64,000 nucleotides of DNA from Brienomyrus brachyistius. Lineage: Eukaryota; Chordata; Actinopteri; Osteoglossiformes; Mormyridae. The stretch lies in contig NC_064554.1 in NCBI RefSeq assembly GCF_023856365.1, positions 10,159,001 through 10,223,000 on the forward strand. Reading direction: 5' to 3'. The translations under genes were made by a program, and so were the position numbers. Within the stretch, counting starts at the first letter, position 1, and each line of letters begins with the position of its first letter. Of the stretch, positions 58,261 to 64,000 are shown in pieces. Below the pieces are notes generated by a model, which was not told where the DNA came from, did no database searches, and saw only the letters and a list, made by a program, of their open reading frames with translations.

Positions 58261-60380
58261 GCTCTAAAAGGTCCACTTTTGCGTTATAGGTTATATTTCA
58301 TTTTCCGTATTTTAAGGTTGCTGAAATTAACAGACAGCTGATTTATTTCCATGTGATTAAAAACAAGTTACCTAAATACCGCTCATCTTTTTTCTCCATT
58401 TGATGTCTTGTTAAAGAGGTGTGTATGACAAGCAGAAATATGTCATCTATGCCCCTCTCTGTGGTTTTGTTTAACTTGTTGCATGATTCTTATGTTGTTA
58501 TTGTGCCGTTATTAAATGCTGCTGTCGGTATTAACTGCCTCCAGTAGTAATTGTGTTTTTCGCATTAACCCCTCACTGATCATGCTGTCGCACACATGTA
58601 TGCATGCGCGTGGATCTCCCAAAAGCCACCAAGTAATTCACACCCTGCTGGTGAATGACCTTCCAGCTCTAATGGTGAGGTTATTTAACATGAGGAAATA
58701 TCCTGGAGAGCTCTGAACAAATTGGGATCCTGTGTTTTTTCGGTATTCATTAATATCGTTAACATGTCGTATGAAGCTGTATCGATGTTTTACTGCAATT
58801 GTGAACGTTGTTCACTTTTATACAAAGGTTTCTGGTAGTGCTTAATTTTGAGAGCCAATAACTGTTTATTTGTCACAGAAAACAACCTAAACCTGTAATG
58901 TCCTTGAGAAAAGCAATTGTAAATAATGGGCTATTTCATCACATTGGTTTATTTGATTATGTGTCGAAATGCAAAAATGCAAAGTAGCCTACAAATGTAA
59001 AACGCAACTATACAATAAGGGCTGCAAAGCCCTTGTGACTTTTATGGAGAAGAATTTTAATTCTAAATGATTCGTTTAAGGATGAAAGTGATCATTCTTA
59101 GTGAAATATTCAGTCCTCCTTAAAATAAAGGCTGAAATCATCTCGGAGTGGCACAGTTCCGAAAGTGCAAAGTAGCTAAAAAAGAAAATAAAAAAATATG
59201 GATAGTGTCACAACTGGTGTGAAACTGAATTCAAAGATTACCTAACCCAGGCATAGTCGTCCTCCATAGACATTCACACCTCTAGGTACTTCCACTCAAT
59301 AATCACTTAGACCTGCACTTCTAGCAATCTATTTGAGCTCTCTGTGGTCATTTTTTCTATGTTCAATTTTAGTTTCTGTCTCAGCTAGTCTGTGTTTTAA
59401 GCAGATTCCTGGTTGTATTTGTCTGTTCTGATTTAGCTTAGCATATTCGTTTTGCGTCTTGCTCAAGCCCGCTTTGATCAATGATCTGGTCCTTGGTTAT
59501 TCCCATTCTGCTCAACACTGCATTCCAATCCAGACAGTTCAGTCAACACTATGTACTTGGAGAAAAGCCTGTCAAAGAGGATGCAAGAAACCAAGGCAGC
59601 AGAAGCATATGCTCTCTGAGGAGTGTCCAGTGACCTGGGTCAGAGTTCTTCGTTTTGGTCTTTAATATCTCTGAGCTAAGTATCGAGCTCCTATTAAAAT
59701 CAAGCATTGCCTGCTAATTTTAGAAGTTGGGTAATGTTCTGTAAAGGGAGACCTGTAACCTGAAAGCAGGACTCCCGTACAACCATTCCTGTGTTTTATC
59801 AATACAATGGTAAAATAGAATTAAAAATATAGCCCATCTTTAGTAAAAAAAAAAAAAAAAAAGCACACAAAAAAAATACAAAGGTAAAGACAGAGGAGTA
59901 AAACAAATGACTATAAAAGCATCATTACGTGTGATAAGGAGATGCTGACTCCGCTGGAAATATATACAAGATCTGCAAAAGCTGTCAGTATGTCAGGCTA
60001 TAATTATCGAGTTTCTTTGCACATGCAAATGATGGAACACTGACCAGAATAGAACTGTGAACTGATTGGTGTGCAGAGTCCCCCATGTGCCCAGCTCATC
60101 CCCCCCCCCAGGGACGTTGTGCTCCCCAGTGACTGGGAGCTGACCTGCGAAGCTCTGAGACAGACAGACGTATGAAAGTGCCATCGCTATGTAACCCCCC
60201 CGCCTAGCGCTCCAGCCTCATTAATGCAGCCAGTTCTGATACAGATCGCTTTGTTAACAGCCTGTGAAATGTAAACATGAGGTACAAGTCAGACTAGGGC
60301 ATGATTAACGAACAGTTATTTTAATATGGTGACATACTCCATGAAGTGTCATTCCGTTGGTTGACAATGATTAACATAAA
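58260..60380. other. Intron-like, no recognisable gene
   Basis: An 18-19-base A run at about 59845-59862 and a short C run near 60101 are the only features that stand out. Confidence 0.4.
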
Positions 60381-60382
60381 AG

Positions 60383-60383
<1 letters not shown>

Positions 60384-60454
<71 letters not shown>

Positions 60455-60474
60455 CATCTATCCATCTATCTATG
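60384..60474. repeat. (ATCT)n microsatellite
   Basis: About 22 ATCT units with two ATCC variants near the end. Confidence 0.95.
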
Positions 60475-60613
60475 GAACGTAGTATGGCTGTTTTGACTTC
60501 ATTTAATTTGATTAAAGTTTTCATTGTTAATAGTTCAGTTCTACCTGGGATTACAATGAGGTCCAGAAACTGAAAAAAGTGGTAATTCTGTTGCTGCCCC
60601 ATTGCAGAGGCCT

Positions 60614-60872
60614 GTGATTAGAGTGAAAGGTACAGCAGCCGCAAGAGTGATTAGAGTGAAAGGTACAGCAGCCGCAAGAGTGATTAGAGTGAAAGGTACA
60701 GCAGCCGCAAGAGTGATTAGAGTGAAAGGTACAGCAGCCGCAAGAGTGATTAGAGTGAAAGGTACAGCAGCCGCAACAGTGATTAGAGTGAAAGGTACAG
60801 CAGCCGCAACAGTTATTAGAGTGAAAGGTACAGCAGCCGCAACAGTGATTAGAGTGAAAGGTACAGCAGTCT
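60614..60872. repeat. 33-bp minisatellite, 8 copies
   Basis: Units GTGATTAGAGTGAAAGGTAC plus AGCAGCCGCAAGA recur every 33 bases from 60614 to 60845. The first four units end CAAGA, later ones CAACA. The length is a multiple of three, so the plus strand reads VIRVKGTAAAR repeats and the minus strand reads CGCCTFHSNHS repeats, both open. No flanking coding signal supports either. Confidence 0.95.
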
Positions 60873-61184
60873 CCTCTCCGCCTTAATGGCCGGATATGGA
60901 GGCCCGGCAACTTCTGCATTTTGTGCATCCCATTAAAAACTTGTCAAAAATAAAGAAATCACTCCACTTAGTCAACACTCACAGGCCTGTTTCCTAAAGT
61001 TGGATTTGGGCTGGCAAGATAATTTATCACATTTAAGGTGGTCTGGGCTAAATATAAGTGAATGAACATATTCCATTTAAACTGGGGTACCTTAAATTTG
61101 GCAAGTTATCTAGCTTACCAAAATCTTGAGATACAGATCCCAGATTCAGTACAAAAGATGTGGGCATCCCAGTAATTAGAAGTA

Positions 61185-61585
61185 GTGGTTAATTAAGCCA
61201 CACCCACTGCTGACAGGTATATCATTAAGCACACAGGCATGCAACCATTGGCTGTAGAATGGTTAATCATACAAAAAAAATGTTTGTGTCTTTCAACTTT
61301 GCCCCCCCCGATATGGTGCCACCTTTGCACTGGAGTGCACAGAGACAGCCCACCAAACCTTGTAGACCTTGCAAGGTAACAGAAAGGAACCTAATAACCC
61401 AACAACTCCAATGGCAGCAGATCCCACCAGCAATGTTCCACTGGCTAATGGGAAGCTTCCCCAAAAGGGTGGAGGCTGCTACAGCAACAACATGCAGCCA
61501 GATTTATATTAATACCCTTGGTTTTGGAATGGGATGTGGGACAGGCTGGTGTCCACATACTTTGGAACATACAGTATAATATATG
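61185..61585 (+). mobile_element. Internally deleted Tc1-like element
   Basis: The 5' part matches a Tc1-like leader: TTAAGCCACACCCACTGCTG, AGCACACAGGCATGCAACC and ATTGGCTGTAGAATGG. After GTGCCACCTTTGCACTGGAG, an internal deletion jumps to the transposase C-terminus (CAGCAATGTTCCACTGGCTA; protein MGSFPKRVEAATAT, canonical SLPRRVEAVIAA). The terminal region GGTGTCCACATACTTTGGAA closes it. The left terminal repeat was not found. Confidence 0.75.
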
Positions 61586-62152
61586 TACAAGCTTTACACT
61601 CATGAAATATGACAGATATGGACGAAACTCCAATAGAGTCAACAGAGGAGACTGACCAATCAGCACACAGCAAGAACTCGGTGCTTAAGTGAAATTCAGG
61701 TCCTTGTAAATGATGCAAACTGGATGTAAATTTATGTTTCCCAGTTCTTTTTAGCAATGCCTTCAGTTCGGTGGCTTGATTACAGCACTCCTTGCTGCCG
61801 TCGGGATGAGCCAAGTCAGGCCGAAAGTGGCAGGTTGCGGGAGATCAAATAAGCCAGGCCAGATGGGGAGCGAAGCCTGAGCCTAGACTGCAGGGCATGA
61901 TGGGTGCCGGAAGGAGAGGTGGAGCTGCTTTGAGACTCACCTAAAGCCCAGCTTTCACTTGTTTGTGCAGAAAGCAGGGCTGTTTACTCTGGAGTCCCAG
62001 TTCTCCTCTTTTGAAATTACGAGCAAAATCCATTTGTTGTGGATCAGTTTGAAGAGGATTTAAAGGCACATTCTCCCTAACACAACAACTGCTCTTTGAA
62101 AATCATGGGGGTAGCAGGATTGCAGGAGGATCACAGATAATTCAGCACTCAC

Positions 62153-62261
<109 letters not shown>

Positions 62262-62379
62262 GTACCATGTTTGCTAGTTTTTTAGTATGATCACTTATTT
62301 TTCATTCATATATTAATGGATTCATCCATCCATTATTTTCATATCCATCTAGATATCTTTGTCCATCCATCCATCCATC

Positions 62380-63640
62380 CTGCCCACGTTGCTGGTCTGT
62401 GGCTTTAACCAGCTGACTTAGCCTCTGCAAGGTCAGCGGCAGCGCGGAGGGAGCGGCTGCCAAAGCTGCTCGCCACAGGACTTGCTTCTCATTTGCAGCA
62501 CAGCGATGGCTCACAGGATGCAGCACGAGGGAGCAGGGAGTGAATTAAGCTGACTGGTGTATGGATACAAAGAGCCGCAGAGCTGGCACCTGGATGGCGG
62601 AGATACGTTTGGGAGGAGGTCGCTTTGTGGCAGAATTGCAGCAGTTCTGCTCCCGTTTTACTTGCCTGACTGTTGCAGTCTGAAGGTTAGATTCCACTGC
62701 CGGTAACGAGGCAAGTATGAGATGTTTTCTCTTCCCCCCGACTTGATAAATGAACCTGCTAGGCCACCCACCCCCCCCACCGTCAGGCGACTGGCTGGAG
62801 TCCGGAGAGCATGGGCCTCATTGAGCTGTATGCTAGACAAGGAATAATTCAACTGTGGCTACACTTAACGCATCTTGAAACGTGTCACAACATCACACCG
62901 TTTGTCTAAAATGTAAAATGTCGCCTTTCTCCAGCCTCTGCAGACAGCGGGGGGGGGCCTGGGTGAGAATGGGTGAGAGGTATGTTGTTTGTGCCATGAA
63001 TCGGCACCGCAGTCACACAACCTTTTAAGATGCGCAGCCACTAATGAGGTGCTAACGAGGACCCTAACAGCTAATACATAGTCAAAGGCTACAGCTGAAC
63101 TGGGTTTTAATGTCACCTCAGCTAAGTTGGCTTCCGAGTCTCTAACAAAATCCTATAAAGAGCAGATCCCAGCATATTTAGTGTAGAATGTTTTGTGCTC
63201 ATGTTAACTGCAATTAAAGTGGAGAGCAATAGGCTGAGCAGGATGACCAGATAATCCATGTCAGAAAGGACACTTTGAGCTAGGACAGGATTTGTAAACT
63301 GGCGTTTCAATTAAAAGGACCTGGATTTCATGTAAGCACCAAGTTCTTGCTGTGTGCTGACTGGTCAGTCTCCTCTATTCAAAGCACAAGAAGAACTGAA
63401 ATATTTAGCCAAGCAGAGGGGCTTTTCAAGTTTAAAGTAGTTTGCAAAACCTGAAGAAGCTCAGAGGGTCCTCCCTGGCAGGGATAAACTGGTCACCCTA
63501 TCTGGTAAACAGAGATGGTACTCCATATTTGTTCTGTAGCTACTGACATACACGTTATACCTGCATATTGATTTGCTGGAGATGTATTTAAGTAATGCGT
63601 CGCATCAAAGTCATAAACTCACACGCCTAAATATGCCACC
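62380..63640. other. Intron-like, no recognisable gene
   Basis: Short poly-C and poly-G runs at about 62770 and 62949. No coding motif; the open frames here are short and unrecognised. Confidence 0.4.
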
Positions 63641-63900
63641 CGCGAGCGCAAAAGTGAAACTCGCGAGCGCAGGACGAAGAGCCGCGTGCGCGTTCATCGT
63701 AATATCACCTTCTCTGATGTATTTTTCTCCTCCCAATGTCATGGTTGCGCTCACGAGCAAAGCGCATTTTCTTCGGCCGCTCTCTGCGCTCGAGGGAAAT
63801 TTCCGCGCTCGTGTTCTGCCGGGGGGCGTTTTGGACAGTTTGGGGGCGGAGTCACGCTGTTTCTGACAGCGAACGCTATTGGCGGATCTCACTGCCCCCT
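63640..63900. other. CpG-rich block with GC-box and CCAAT-like sites
   Basis: CpG-dense sequence in AT-rich surroundings: GCGAGCGCAAAAG, GAAATTTCCGCGCTCG, GGGGGCGGAGTCAC (GC box) and CGCTATTGGCGG (inverted CCAAT). It could be a promoter-like island, but I associate similar text with dispersed fish repeats. No exon of the HS3ST family is present here. Confidence 0.35.
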
Positions 63901-64000
63901 TACCTGTTTTCCCATCAATATAAAACAGATACAGTTACAGAATGCAGCCGCACATGTTATTGGGATGCTGAGGCAGCATTAGCTTCAGCATCTCCATACG

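Noticed and set aside
63573..63982. Possible exon 1 of hs3st4 in the CpG-rich end
   Set aside because: Minus-strand translations lack the 5'-PSB motif, the catalytic EPHFFD block and a signal-anchor segment.

Overview
The window is vertebrate nuclear DNA, almost certainly from a ray-finned (teleost) fish. It is AT-rich and intron-poor in signal, with no operon-like gene packing. It holds tRNA-derived SINEs, Tc1/mariner, hAT and pogo-like DNA transposons, LINE remnants and many short tandem arrays of the kind common in teleosts. I cannot place the species more closely from the sequence alone.

The only host protein-coding segment I can support is one exon on the minus strand at 25918-26551. 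It encodes the last 210 residues of a heparan sulfate glucosamine 3-O-sulfotransferase, and its closest match from memory is HS3ST4. The exon begins at a good splice acceptor and ends at a TGA. Exon 1 of this family (signal anchor, 5'-phosphosulfate-binding motif and catalytic glutamate) is not in the window. About 37 kb upstream of the exon (26552-64000) is therefore most likely intron, and 1-25917 is 3'UTR plus downstream intergenic DNA.

Layout: 0.8-2.0 kb, decayed Tc1-like transposon; 2.0-2.5 and 4.2-4.8 kb, LINE fragments; 5.2-5.6 kb, SINE with an internal 40-bp expansion; 10.8-12 kb, fossil RTE-like LINE; 14.8-15.3 kb, 49-bp minisatellite; 17.9-19.9 kb, SINE cluster with two near-complete copies; 21.9 kb, MITE; 22.9-24.0 kb, 58-bp minisatellite; 25.9-26.6 kb, hs3st4 exon; 27.4-28.3 kb, fossil mariner; 30.0 kb, Tc1 fragment; 32.5-33.6 kb, LINE tail and a second 49-bp array; 39.2-40.2 kb, GC-rich 23-bp array; 41.8-42.1 kb, hAT element with perfect 8-bp duplications; 48.2-49.4 kb, pogo-like remnant split by a solo LTR candidate; 50.0, 52.8 and 60.6 kb, further minisatellites; 55.5-56.0 kb, inverted-repeat element; 57.2-57.6 and 63.6-63.9 kb, probable unclassified repeats; 60.4 and 62.2 kb, ATCT microsatellites.

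No RNA gene, CRISPR array or intact transposase was found, and no convincing new genetic system. The most unusual structural signal is the density of short tandem arrays, in particular the 23-bp array, which is free of stop codons in all six frames and shows a CpG gradient along its length.
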